From: Acd1 sp049973945
GTDB taxonomy: Archaea; Thermoproteota; Thermoprotei_A; Sulfolobales; Sulfolobaceae
DNA: 57,169 bases
Direction of reading: 5' to 3'
Assembly (NCBI GenBank): GCA_049973945.1
Contig: JBMFJH010000010.1
Location: 1 to 57,169, forward strand
Position numbers and translations under genes: made by a program. Of the stretch, positions 30,946-39,650 are shown piece by piece. The notes under the pieces were generated by a model. The model was given only the letters and a program-made list of their open reading frames with translations. It was not told where the DNA came from and did no database searches. Numbering within the stretch: the first letter of the stretch is position 1; every line of letters starts with the position of its first letter.

Positions 30946-32709
30946 ATGGCTCTGCCCAAGTTAAAGTTACCTAGCGTGAAGTTGCCCGCTCCCGCGTTGA
31001 AGACTTCAGCTAGGGAATCTAAGGAAGAGGAGAGCGAAATAGTAGAACGATTGAAGTCGCTATCCGTGTCCCTCTTACCCATCTCGACAGAGCCGATAGT
31101 CCCCCAGGGAGAGATTTACGCTAACTACGAGATCGACATGATGAACGCCGTCCCAGGCGAGATTAAGGACAGCTTCAAAAACGCTGGAATCCTGTTCAAC
31201 GTTCCCAACCCCCAGGTTTTGATAGTTTACGATGACGAGAAGGGTATATACAGGTATTACCTCACGGAGCCGCCTATAGATAAGCTCAAGCTCTACCTGT
31301 ACCTGAAGCTTATCGAGGAAGTCGAGAGGTATCTAATGACGGGCGCCCAGACGATTGACCTGGGTTCGATATTACTGCAAATGAACAAAATCTACAGAAA
31401 CTTACCCATATTCTTAGGAGAGAGGGCTGGCCTGAAGGAACTTACAGTCGACATGAAAGTCAGTCTGTATTACCTGCTGAGGAACATGTTCGGCTACAAC
31501 GTAATCACCCCGTTCCTGTTGGACCCGAAGATTGAGGACATATCGGTGTCGGGTGTCAACTTACCGGTCTACGTGTACCAGAAGGACTTCGAGTACACGC
31601 CGACCAACCTGGTGCTGAGGACGGAAATGAAAGTCCTCGGCTATACAGTCCCAGGAGAGGACATACTGGACGAACTCGTGCTGAGGTTCATCTCGTTGGC
31701 GAACAGGACTATCTCGCTGGCTAACCCTATAGCGGACGGAATACTCCCCAACGGCTACAGGATCGCGGCGACGTTCAGGAGAGAGGTCTCTGCCTCAGGC
31801 TCTTCGTTCGTGATCAGGAAGTTCGCGGAGAGCCCCATCACCATACTAGACCTCATCAACAGCGGAGTGCTCAGCGCGGAAGTAGCCGCGTACCTTTGGT
31901 ACGCTATAGACATGAAGATGTCGTTCATGGTCATCGGAGTGACTGGAGCCGGAAAGACCACAGTGATGACGGCTATCCTGAACCTGGTCAGGGAAAACAT
32001 GAAGATAGTCTCGATCGAGGACATCCCAGAGATCAAGCTTGCCCAGGACAACTGGGTCGCGCTAGTGGCCAGACCGGCGTACGGCGAGGGCGCGAAGGAG
32101 ATTTCGCTGATGGACTTGCTGAAGCTGTCGCTGAGATATAGGCCGGACGTGATAGTCGTTGGAGAGATAAGAGGGCAAGAGGCGTACGTGTTGTTCCAGG
32201 CCATATCCACCGGACACGGCGGAGCTACGACGTTCCACGCCTACGACAGCGAGAGCGCAATTAGGAGGCTGATGAACGAACCGATAAACATACCGAACGA
32301 GTGGATACCGATGATGAACCTCATAATAACTGTTAGAAGGCTTCCGTTGTATACAGGCGACAAGATAATACTGAGGAGAAGGGTTGTGGCGATCGACGAG
32401 ATAGTGAGCTACAACGACCTGAGGAGAACCGTGAGATGGATACCGACGAACGACACTCATGCGTTCGACTTCGACGCCGCGAGGATCCTGAGGGAGAGGA
32501 TTGAGGAGGCCGGCAAGAGCTACGACGAGGTTAGGGCGGAGATCGAGAGGAGAGCCATGTACCTGAAGCTCTTGGCCTCGAGCAAGGAAATCGTGCTACA
32601 TCCGGAGAGCTACAAGCTAGTCAAGAAGTACATCATTAAGTACGCCATAAGGCCGGACGAAGCTATAAGGGAAGTTCAAAGCATGGCCAGCACGGGCATA
32701 TTGTCCTGA
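30946..32709 (+). CDS. Type II/IV secretion ATPase (GspE/TadA family)
   Basis: A 587-residue hexameric secretion ATPase. Walker A GVTGAGKTT is at about residues 331-339, the Asp box VSIEDIPEIKL at about 355-365, Walker B DVIVVGEIRGQEA at about 400-412, and the His box STGHGGATTFHAYD at about 417-430. The N-terminal domain (about 1-300) is typical of archaeal pilus/archaellum ATPases. It would power assembly of a filament with the upstream GspF-like protein. Sulfolobales carry several such systems (archaellum, Ups, Aap, Bas and at least one uncharacterised); the absence of pilin, signal peptidase or Ups genes here points to the uncharacterised type. Confidence 0.92.
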   Translation: MALPKLKLPSVKLPAPALKTSARESKEEESEIVERLKSLSVSLLPISTEPIVPQGEIYANYEIDMMNAVPGEIKDSFKNAGILFNVPNPQVLIVYDDEKGIYRYYLTEPPIDKLKLYLYLKLIEEVERYLMTGAQTIDLGSILLQMNKIYRNLPIFLGERAGLKELTVDMKVSLYYLLRNMFGYNVITPFLLDPKIEDISVSGVNLPVYVYQKDFEYTPTNLVLRTEMKVLGYTVPGEDILDELVLRFISLANRTISLANPIADGILPNGYRIAATFRREVSASGSSFVIRKFAESPITILDLINSGVLSAEVAAYLWYAIDMKMSFMVIGVTGAGKTTVMTAILNLVRENMKIVSIEDIPEIKLAQDNWVALVARPAYGEGAKEISLMDLLKLSLRYRPDVIVVGEIRGQEAYVLFQAISTGHGGATTFHAYDSESAIRRLMNEPINIPNEWIPMMNLIITVRRLPLYTGDKIILRRRVVAIDEIVSYNDLRRTVRWIPTNDTHAFDFDAARILRERIEEAGKSYDEVRAEIERRAMYLKLLASSKEIVLHPESYKLVKKYIIKYAIRPDEAIREVQSMASTGILS

Positions 32710-32762
32710 CCCAAGTCTTTATGAAGGAAAAAATATTGCAACTGTTTTAATTTCCATAACCT

Positions 32763-33284
32763 TTACTTCTTCGATTTCGCCCTTTCGATAGCCTGTCTTA
32801 TCCTCTCCTTTGCCTGATCGGCGTTACCCCAACCGGAGATCTTGACCCACTTGCCCGGTTCCAGCTCCTTGTAGTGCTCGAAGAAGTGCACTATCTTGTT
32901 CTTGATGGCCTCCGGGATGTCGTTCACGTCTTTTATGTTCGAATAGGTGGGGTCGACCTTGTCCTTGGGCACAGCTATTATCTTTGCGTCCTCGCCTTCC
33001 TCGTCTTTCATGAAGACGATGCCCACAGGCCTGACCTCTATAACGCTCCCGGGCATCAGGGCGTAATTGCTTATGATGAGGACATCTATCGGGTCGCCGT
33101 CCTCTTCTAGGGTTCCCGGCACGAAGCCGTAGTTAAACGGGTAGAACATCGCCGTGTATAGTACCCTGTCTACCTTGATGACGTTCTCATCCTCGTCGTA
33201 CTCGTACTTGATGTTAGAACCCATGGGGATCTCTATCAAGACATTAACTAGATCTGGAGCTTTCTCACCTGGACCTAACGCCAT
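32763..33284 (-). CDS. ppa: Inorganic pyrophosphatase (family I)
   Basis: Soluble Mg-dependent pyrophosphatase, 173 residues, removing pyrophosphate from biosynthetic reactions. The signature EEDGDPIDVLI (about 61-71) holds the catalytic aspartates, EIPMGSNIKYEYD (about 18-30) the substrate lysine/glutamate region, and VPKDKVDPTY (about 103-112) further active-site residues. It is convergent with the secretion ATPase and follows the HD hydrolase gene by 18 bases. Confidence 0.97.
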   Translation of the reverse strand: MALGPGEKAPDLVNVLIEIPMGSNIKYEYDEDENVIKVDRVLYTAMFYPFNYGFVPGTLEEDGDPIDVLIISNYALMPGSVIEVRPVGIVFMKDEEGEDAKIIAVPKDKVDPTYSNIKDVNDIPEAIKNKIVHFFEHYKELEPGKWVKISGWGNADQAKERIRQAIERAKSKK

Positions 33285-33302
33285 GTGTGGTCAATTTCCA
33301 TT

Positions 33303-33857
33303 TCACAGGCTTTTTATATCGTTTACTAGTTTCTCCACGATTGGTCTCACATCAGGGAGGTCGGATAGTATCCTCTCTACTTCCTCTTGGTAGCTCTCGA
33401 TTATCTCGCTTACGTCGAAGCCCATCTTACGGTACCTGTAGGCCTGGAGAAGCGTCGAAAGCCTGTCGCTCAGCCTAGCTATTTTGGCCTCAATCGTCTC
33501 TTGGGACTTGTACTCCGAGAATATTTGGCCCGTCCCCAGGAGCTCGTTCGCCTCTACCTCTGCCTTCCTCTTGTCGGAGAGCCTCTCTGTGGCCCACTTC
33601 GGCAAGTCACCTAAAATCGCCTCCCCAGCGTCGTGGAAGAGGGCTAACACAGCCGCTTTGTTCGGATCCGCTTTAATGCCAAGGGAGGAAAGGGCTGTAG
33701 AGAGGTAGTAAGCAATGACCGCAGCCTCGAACGAGTGCTCGGCCACTGTCTCCCCCAACGACGGGGGGATGCCCCTCTGCATCCACCCCGTCCTCACCAG
33801 GTTTTTCAGGGCGGTGACTAACCTGTTGACGTCCACAAGCGTAAGGCTGATGCCCAC
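33303..33857 (-). CDS. HD-domain hydrolase (YfbR/HDDC2-like nucleotidase)
   Basis: A 184-residue HD-domain phosphohydrolase. Metal ligands are visible as ETVAEHSFEAA (H at about residue 41), LFHDAGEAILGD (the HD pair at about 74-75) and a distal aspartate in KIARLSDRLS (about 130). The pattern resembles the 5'-deoxynucleotidase YfbR/HDDC2 group, which dephosphorylates nucleoside monophosphates. It lies between the thiamine enzyme and pyrophosphatase genes on the same strand. Confidence 0.9.
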   Translation of the reverse strand: MGISLTLVDVNRLVTALKNLVRTGWMQRGIPPSLGETVAEHSFEAAVIAYYLSTALSSLGIKADPNKAAVLALFHDAGEAILGDLPKWATERLSDKRKAEVEANELLGTGQIFSEYKSQETIEAKIARLSDRLSTLLQAYRYRKMGFDVSEIIESYQEEVERILSDLPDVRPIVEKLVNDIKSL

Positions 33858-33860
33858 CCT

Positions 33861-35198
33861 TTAGCTTTTCCTAAGCAAGTATTCGAAAACCGAGAGTAGT
33901 TCGTCGACGTCGCTGACCAACAGCCTGATCATAGCTTCCTTGCCCTTCGTGCCCCGGTCGAATATCACGTGCGGGACCATGTTACTGTTAGCCTGCATCG
34001 CCCTGGTCACGACCCACTCCATGGACTTTCCCTCTACTCCTTTCTCCTCCGCGGGCTCTTCGTCCCTGTTAACCTCAACTACGTCGCTGTAGTACGCCCT
34101 CAGTACCCTTAACGCCCTTTCCGAGAACCTGATGTTGACCGCGAACGTGTAGTCCGAGCCCTTTGATATCGCGGAAAGCAGTAGCCTGGCGGTGTGAGTC
34201 GGTTTCCCGAACACCACGGGGTAGCCGACCCTCACCCTGTTGTCCCAAGTCTTGGTTATCCTGTCCCTGAACGTCGCGACGTCCTCAAGTCCTCTCACGA
34301 GCTCCGGTTCGACGGAGTGAGCCACGTTCATTTGAACCTCCGGGATCAGTTCGTGAAACCCCTCAGCGCTTTCGATGAAAGTGCCGACCTTCAACATATC
34401 TTGAACTGCTCTAAACCTCTGCGACTCGACCCAAAGAGAGGCCAGGAGGTTAACCGGGCCGGCCCCTTTACCGACCCTCAACGACCGCTTGACCGATTCC
34501 TTTACCAGGGCTACTGTACGTTCGAATGCCGTAACGTGATCCTCCCCCCGAGCGAGCAAGGCGGCGAAGAAGCTAGCGAAAGCACTACCCGTCCCGTGGG
34601 TGTCCTTAGTCGGGTAGATCTCCCCCTTTATAATCACCCTCTCCCCCTGAAAGCACCCAACGTCGTAACCGCTCAGGTGGCCGCCCTTAACGACGACGTT
34701 CTGTACGCCGTATTTCCTCGAAATGGACTCGCATGCCTCTATCTGATCCTTTAGCGTGACGATCTTGGTACCGCTCAACGCCTCGGCCTCCGGGACATTG
34801 GGGGTCACCGTGTTCGCTACGCGCAGTAGCTCCCCGAACTCCTCGGTGTCCGGAATTAGGGCGGTTCCGTCCTTAGCCCTCAGCACGGGGTCGACTACTG
34901 CGGTTATGTCGTGGGACTTCACGAATTCTTTTACGACCCTCGCCTGTCCCTTCCAGATCATCCCGGTCTTCGCTACCCTGAACTCGAAGTCCTCGTACAG
35001 CCTCTCCAAAGTCTCCCCGAGAACGCTGGGGTCGATCGGCAAGACTTTGAAAATCCCGAGCGTGGTCTGCACTGTAACGGCCGTAGGGGCGAGCACCCCG
35101 TGAACGCCGACAGCCCCCATCGCTCTCACGTCGCTCTCTACTCCCGCCCCGTTGCCCGTGTCTATCCCTCCGACAGCGAGAGCTGTCGGAACCTTCAC
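33861..35198 (-). CDS. ThiD-ThiN fusion: HMP(-P) kinase and thiamine-phosphate synthase
   Basis: Bifunctional thiamine enzyme of 445 residues. The ThiD ribokinase-like domain (about 1-255) begins AVGGIDTGNGAGVESD, contains VVKGGHL and closes with the anion hole DTHGTGSAFASF (about 194-205). The C-terminal domain (about 275-445) is ThiN, the archaeal thiamine-phosphate synthase that replaces ThiE. Phosphorylated pyrimidine made by ThiD can be passed to ThiN. The correct start is GTG 35198, which overlaps the MoaD-MoaE stop (GTGA); the longer frame to 35267 only reads through that gene. Confidence 0.9.
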   Translation of the reverse strand: MKVPTALAVGGIDTGNGAGVESDVRAMGAVGVHGVLAPTAVTVQTTLGIFKVLPIDPSVLGETLERLYEDFEFRVAKTGMIWKGQARVVKEFVKSHDITAVVDPVLRAKDGTALIPDTEEFGELLRVANTVTPNVPEAEALSGTKIVTLKDQIEACESISRKYGVQNVVVKGGHLSGYDVGCFQGERVIIKGEIYPTKDTHGTGSAFASFFAALLARGEDHVTAFERTVALVKESVKRSLRVGKGAGPVNLLASLWVESQRFRAVQDMLKVGTFIESAEGFHELIPEVQMNVAHSVEPELVRGLEDVATFRDRITKTWDNRVRVGYPVVFGKPTHTARLLLSAISKGSDYTFAVNIRFSERALRVLRAYYSDVVEVNRDEEPAEEKGVEGKSMEWVVTRAMQANSNMVPHVIFDRGTKGKEAMIRLLVSDVDELLSVFEYLLRKS

Positions 35199-35884
35199 TC
35201 CTTCCTCACCCTCGTGTCGCCCGCGACTACCCAGTACTCGCCGTCGTCCCTGACTTCCAACTTCCATATCCCAGTCGTGTGTTTGACGAGCTCCACCGCC
35301 TCCTTGACCGCCTCTATCCCGTCTTTCCTCCCGCGGCTAAGGGCCATCACGACGAATACGACCTGTCCAGGCCTGAACGTCGCGATCCCGTGAATGATTT
35401 CGATGTCAACGAGGCCGGGGTATTTCTTTTTTAGGTAGTCCTTGATCTCAGCGAACCTCTTCAGGGTGTATTCTTTGTAGGCCTCGTACCTCAGCTCTTT
35501 TACCTCGTGGCCCTCCACTCTCCCTTTGACTATTCCGGCGTAGACCACCAGAGACCCAACTTCGTCGTTCCACTTCGAAAGGAAGGCTCCGACGGCGGAG
35601 AGCAAGTCCACTGCACCGTCTACGACTTCACCGCCAGCCGGTGGCGGGAAGACGGCGACCTCAGAGCCCTCCTTTAGCGACCTCGACTCCGCCGAGCCGT
35701 CGACCAGAACCACGACCCTGACCCCTCCCCTGCCCTTCTCCAACAGCTCAGAGAACTCCTTCCCGTACTTGCTCTTCAGCTGATCCAGCAAACAATCTAC
35801 GTCATGACAATCTGTTTCTATCAGCTCCTCCGAGACTCCGGTGACGTCCTTGACGAAGGCGAAATACCTAACCCTAACTTTCAT
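35195..35884 (-). CDS. Molybdopterin synthase MoaD-MoaE fusion
   Basis: Both subunits of molybdopterin synthase in one 229-residue chain. MoaD (about 1-85) is a ubiquitin-like fold ending FPPPAGG, with Gly84-Gly85 now internal. MoaE (about 90-229) carries SRGRKDGIEAVKEAVELVKHTTGIWKLE broken across helices, containing the catalytic lysines. Free MoaD needs a C-terminal thiocarboxylate, so the fusion must be cut after Gly-Gly; that was reported for mycobacterial MoaX. Start is ATG 35884; the frame further upstream has no matching homology and is antisense to the gene at 35922. Co-translated with ThiD-ThiN. Confidence 0.93.
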   Translation of the reverse strand: MKVRVRYFAFVKDVTGVSEELIETDCHDVDCLLDQLKSKYGKEFSELLEKGRGGVRVVVLVDGSAESRSLKEGSEVAVFPPPAGGEVVDGAVDLLSAVGAFLSKWNDEVGSLVVYAGIVKGRVEGHEVKELRYEAYKEYTLKRFAEIKDYLKKKYPGLVDIEIIHGIATFRPGQVVFVVMALSRGRKDGIEAVKEAVELVKHTTGIWKLEVRDDGEYWVVAGDTRVRKE

Positions 35885-35921
35885 TCTGGGGACACCTTGC
35901 TTTATAGTGACAACGTAGTTC

Positions 35922-36338
35922 GTGGATGACTTAATAGAGGCCATATTTAAAGGGGCCGAGAGGCCCTCCAGGAACAACGACGAAATTCTGAAGGAGCTCC
36001 AAACGATCAGGTCGATGTTACAGGAGCTGTTAAGGGGCGACAGAGCGAGGAACTTCGACGAGCTCTGCTCTGAGCTGATGGGCAAGGCTTACGTAATAAC
36101 TAGGTCTGACCCGACTAAGACGAGGCCTATGCTTGTTGCCATCCCTTTGTCGGAGAATAGGTTCCTGGTCACCCACAAGGACACGCTTGAGGCCCTCAAA
36201 GCTTACTTCGAGCTGTATAGGTCGGAGGAGGAGTTGGAGAGCCGCTTACCCCCTCACTTGAGACAACTGTTCCTATGGATGAAGCGGGAAGGGATCATCT
36301 ACTACGACGCGACCACAAAGAAGTACGAGTTCGTTTAG
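35922..36338 (+). CDS. Protein of unknown function
   Basis: A 138-residue soluble protein from GTG 35922, divergent from the MoaD-MoaE gene. A TATA-like TTTATA lies at 35901-35906, so the transcript would be nearly leaderless. It has an N-terminal helix pair with a short coiled-coil feel (about 20-40) and a C-terminal winged-helix-like region (PPHLRQLFLWMKREGIIYYDATTKKYEFV split over about 108-138). It could be a small DNA-binding protein, but no family is recognised. Its 3' end overlaps the convergent oxidoreductase gene by 4 bp. Confidence 0.65.
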   Translation: MDDLIEAIFKGAERPSRNNDEILKELQTIRSMLQELLRGDRARNFDELCSELMGKAYVITRSDPTKTRPMLVAIPLSENRFLVTHKDTLEALKAYFELYRSEEELESRLPPHLRQLFLWMKREGIIYYDATTKKYEFV

Positions 36339-38650
36339 GGAGCCATTGTCGTAATTTCTCTTAATATCGCTGTCGTCGTTCTTTCAGTTATCGCACCTTT
36401 TATAATGCGCTTGAGAGCGGTAACCATCTCGTCGCTCTGGACGTATGGCTTTAAGTTGAAGTCGAGCAAGGTCGACTTCAGGATCGATTGCCTCAGCGAG
36501 TTGGCCAAGTTTTCTACATTGAGGGCGGACAGCGAGGACGTCAGTAGGCTGGTCAGGTTAGAGAACCTCGCGGTGTCCCTGCTGACGTCCCTTAAGTAGG
36601 ACGAAATCTCGCTGAACTCCGTCTTCTTGGCCAGGTACTTGGGCACCTCTTTTATGACCCTGCTCACGAGCAAGGGCGTCGCTATCGCGACGAAGAACTC
36701 GTACCCGCCGGTACTTATCGCTCTGACGTTTGGGGCCAGGGCGTCGCCCGAGTTAGACACCACCGACTCGAAGGCCTCGACAACCGAGTTCACGAGATTG
36801 CTGACCAGCGAGCCCTCCTCGTACCTCGCCTTCCTCGCCTCCTCTTCGAACGTTAAGGCCATCCCGCTGGTCTTCAACATCTGGTAAACGGATGAAGTCA
36901 GGAACCTCCAAGAGGCTATAGGACAGACCGTAACGTAGTCCCTGTGCTCGTTGACCACGGGCGAACCCTTGTAGCTGGGCGCGCCCAGCCCCGCACACTC
37001 TTGAACTTTGCCAGGCAAGCCCAGCTTCTTACCCCAACAGCCCACATGGATTTTGTCCTCGCCGACGTTGACGAAGTCCTTGATCGCTTCGTAAACCAGG
37101 ACTCCGTTGGTTCCACCGAAGCGGTTGTAAACGTAAAGGCCTTCTGGGCAGAAGAAGTAGACGCCCGAGGCCCCAATCACTTCCTTCTGCCTCACTATCT
37201 CAGCCACGACCCTCTGAGCGGCTTCGTGATCCCCTTTTATGAAGTCTCTAAAGCCACAGCACATGCCGTCGATGATCTTGACACGCGGGGAGTATCTCGT
37301 CAACTTCTCCCCTTCCTCTAGAAAGAACCTCAACAGGTTCTCGACGCCACTTGGATCGTATTTGTAAGCGCAGCCCACAAAAAGTATGTACGGCGGCCTG
37401 TTCCTGTACTTCTCGTCGAGTTTCACCTCCACCGTCTTCATTTGCGGGGGCAAAGGCACCACTTCGACTTTCGCTACGTCTTCTTTCGCGATCCTGTTGA
37501 TCATCTCGATAACGATGTCGCTTATCTTCACGCCCGCAGGACATGCCTCTTCGTCCGTAACGCACGCGAAACAAGCCTCGAGAGCGTCTCGAGTCAAAAC
37601 CCTTGAGAACTTCAAAGGCGGGGCGTAGAGGGCGTTTTTCGTTACGGAAAAGGCCTTACACGCGTCAATACAGGCTCCACAACTGATACATTTACTGGAT
37701 TCTAGATAGAGATTCGAAAACTGTCGATACTCGTTAGGGACGAGAATTCTTGTCTCCCTCCTGTACCTCTTCATAATCTCCATGTGCAAACTCGAATACT
37801 CGCGGAACGAGAGGTACGGTTTTACGTTCGGGTCGCTTCTAACCACCGCGAAGTAATCGTCAAGCCTGTCCTTAGGGAAGTAACCTATTACCGCGACCTG
37901 TTTGGAGGGCGAGTTCGTGTTGATCATGAAAGCGTAGTACTCCTCAAAAACGTTCAGTTTCTCCTTAAAGCCCTCGAACTTGTCGAACGGGAGCCTCAAA
38001 GCCGCAACGTACTTCTCCGGTTTAATGAAGGAGAAGACCTTAGAGCTGATCTCGTTGATGAGGTCGAACGCGCTGATCTTTTTGATTGCCTCCTTGGACA
38101 CTAGATCCTCGTAAGTTTCTGGAACGTAATACGTGAACTTACCGTCCTTCAACTCAGCGTGCCAGGCGAGAGGGCTTTCCGAACTTATTTCAATCAAATT
38201 GGCTACTTTCGACGCTTTCACGACGACTTCTTCGCCCTTTAACTCGTGAACGGGCTTCACGTACCTCACGAACCCGAATTTATAGCTCCCGATGCCGCAG
38301 CCGTTCGTGAACACGAAACCTCCCACGGTTCCTTTGAGGTACGTCGGGAGTAAGGCGGGATAAGCGCCCTCGGCCTTCATCAGCTCCAATAACCTTTCGA
38401 AAGTTACGCCGGGAGCTACCTTGTAAGTCGCGTACAGCTTTCCAGACGCGTCAAGTTCTATCTCCTTCCCGCTAGGGAGCTTGGTGGGGCTTGGTACCAC
38501 GTTTTCGGCATTGACCTCAACTAAGTAGCCGTCGAGATTTGTGGCCCTACCTATTGTGACAGTGGTTCTCTTATCAATGTACTTGGTGGCCCAGCTGGTT
38601 CCTAAGTACCAAAGGGCCCTAGCGAAGGGTGAAGCGTCCAGCAACTGCAT
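36335..38650 (-). CDS. FAD-linked oxidase / Fe-S fusion oxidoreductase (GlcD-GlcF/D-LDH-like)
   Basis: A 771-residue fusion. The N-terminal PCMH-type FAD domain (about 1-190) contains TYLKGTVGGFVFTNGCGIGSY broken around residues 103-123. A ferredoxin-like part follows with C-x2-C-x2-C-x3-C (CISCGACIDACKA, about 319-331) and a second cluster CFACV...ACPAG (about 362-376). Then comes a CCG-type domain (DGMCCGFRDF, about 458-467) with further cysteines. Such proteins oxidise 2-hydroxy acids (glycolate, D-lactate) and pass electrons to quinone or Hdr-like partners. The last 160 or so residues match nothing I know and include a hydrophobic stretch near EFFVAIATPLLVS. Confidence 0.85.
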   Translation of the reverse strand: MQLLDASPFARALWYLGTSWATKYIDKRTTVTIGRATNLDGYLVEVNAENVVPSPTKLPSGKEIELDASGKLYATYKVAPGVTFERLLELMKAEGAYPALLPTYLKGTVGGFVFTNGCGIGSYKFGFVRYVKPVHELKGEEVVVKASKVANLIEISSESPLAWHAELKDGKFTYYVPETYEDLVSKEAIKKISAFDLINEISSKVFSFIKPEKYVAALRLPFDKFEGFKEKLNVFEEYYAFMINTNSPSKQVAVIGYFPKDRLDDYFAVVRSDPNVKPYLSFREYSSLHMEIMKRYRRETRILVPNEYRQFSNLYLESSKCISCGACIDACKAFSVTKNALYAPPLKFSRVLTRDALEACFACVTDEEACPAGVKISDIVIEMINRIAKEDVAKVEVVPLPPQMKTVEVKLDEKYRNRPPYILFVGCAYKYDPSGVENLLRFFLEEGEKLTRYSPRVKIIDGMCCGFRDFIKGDHEAAQRVVAEIVRQKEVIGASGVYFFCPEGLYVYNRFGGTNGVLVYEAIKDFVNVGEDKIHVGCWGKKLGLPGKVQECAGLGAPSYKGSPVVNEHRDYVTVCPIASWRFLTSSVYQMLKTSGMALTFEEEARKARYEEGSLVSNLVNSVVEAFESVVSNSGDALAPNVRAISTGGYEFFVAIATPLLVSRVIKEVPKYLAKKTEFSEISSYLRDVSRDTARFSNLTSLLTSSLSALNVENLANSLRQSILKSTLLDFNLKPYVQSDEMVTALKRIIKGAITERTTTAILREITTMAP

Positions 38651-38903
38651 AATTGGGTCTACATATCTGGATCGAAACTTTAACTCTTCTTATTCTACTT
38701 TTTGTGTTTTATTTTATTTTGGAGTTCTCAATCCCAGGCTAAGGAAGCTGCGAGGAATTCTACGGTAAAGTCAAGCTAGCTTTCGACTATCAAGTAAAAT
38801 CCATCAGAATTCTATGTTGTTCGTTACTAGTAGCCGGTGCGAAGGCAGCGTCAGACCCGAGCGATTTAATTAATCTTTGGTTGATAGTTCCTTCTGTACG
38901 CAA
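38651..38903. other. Intergenic region between oxidoreductase and CoA genes
   Basis: About 250 bases without a supported gene. The first part (38690-38725) is T-rich on the plus strand, which is A-rich on the minus strand and forms the promoter zone of the oxidoreductase gene. A TATA element TTTAATTAA is at 38864-38872, predicting a start near 38894 for the pantoate kinase gene. The middle has no conserved coding signal that I can see. Confidence 0.5.
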
Positions 38904-39650
38904 TTGGACTGTGTAGAGGTCGTGGTTCCGCTAAACGTGTCCGGCGTGTGGTACCCAGTGGTCGAACCCGAGATCCGAACCTCTGGATCTATAGGGATTA
39001 GCCTAACGTTGGAACCTCCCCTAACAGCCGAGGCGTGCAAATCGGAAAAGCCTTCGATCGTTTACAACAACATGGAAATCGACTTACCGCACCTAGGGCG
39101 ACTGAGGAGGCTGGGTAATCTCAGACTAGTCGTCGATGCCGTCGTCGGACTCGGTTACGGCTACGGCCTGAGCGGTGCAGTCTCGTTAGCTTACGCCCTA
39201 GCTGCGGCAGAACTCTACGGCTTACCCGAAGAGGTCGCCCTTGACGCTGCGCATGAGGCAGAAGTGATAAACGGGACGGGTCTGGGTGACGTGGCCTCGG
39301 AGTACTTCGGCGGCGGCCTTATTTACAGAGAGAGCCCCGGGTCACCGACAGTAGCGAAAGTGAGGACTTTCCCTGTTGAGGGCACGGTATGCTCGAAGCC
39401 CGTTGAAGTCGTTCCGACTACCAGGATAATAGCGAGAAAGGAGTGCGCACTCCTTCTTATCCACGAGTTCTTGAGGAGTCCTTCCTTGTCCAAGTTCTTC
39501 GAGGTGTCCAAGGAGTTCTCCCGAGAGTTCGGCTACGAGTACTTCCGAGACAGGACGTTCCGAAAGAAAGGCTTAATTCTGTCCATGGACAGGTGTACCG
39601 ACGGATGGATAAGCCACACGATAGCAAGGTATGGAGCGTACGTTCGTTGA
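38904..39650 (+). CDS. Pantoate kinase (archaeal CoA pathway)
   Basis: GHMP-family kinase that phosphorylates pantoate in archaeal CoA synthesis. The N-terminal segment VEVVVPLNVSGVWYPVV and the glycine-rich ATP motif GLGYGYGLSGAVSLA (about residues 83-97) match the pantoate kinase family, and DAAHEAEVINGTGLGDVASE (about 116-135) is also characteristic. The frame extends to TTG 38877, but the TATA box at 38864-38872 predicts transcription from about 38894, so I choose TTG 38904 (248 residues). The stop overlaps the TTG start of the phosphopantothenate synthetase gene. Confidence 0.88.
   Translation: MDCVEVVVPLNVSGVWYPVVEPEIRTSGSIGISLTLEPPLTAEACKSEKPSIVYNNMEIDLPHLGRLRRLGNLRLVVDAVVGLGYGYGLSGAVSLAYALAAAELYGLPEEVALDAAHEAEVINGTGLGDVASEYFGGGLIYRESPGSPTVAKVRTFPVEGTVCSKPVEVVPTTRIIARKECALLLIHEFLRSPSLSKFFEVSKEFSREFGYEYFRDRTFRKKGLILSMDRCTDGWISHTIARYGAYVR

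Noticed and set aside
35885..36085. N-terminal extension of MoaD-MoaE
   Set aside because: It crosses the divergent promoter and is antisense to the gene at 35922; MoaD homology starts at ATG 35884.
38541..38768. Plus-strand frame overlapping the oxidoreductase start and the following gap
   Set aside because: Half of it is antisense to a well-supported gene and the rest is T-rich intergenic sequence with no coding signal.
39443..39646. N-terminal extension of phosphopantothenate synthetase
   Set aside because: It is out-of-frame reading of pantoate kinase; family homology begins at TTG 39647.
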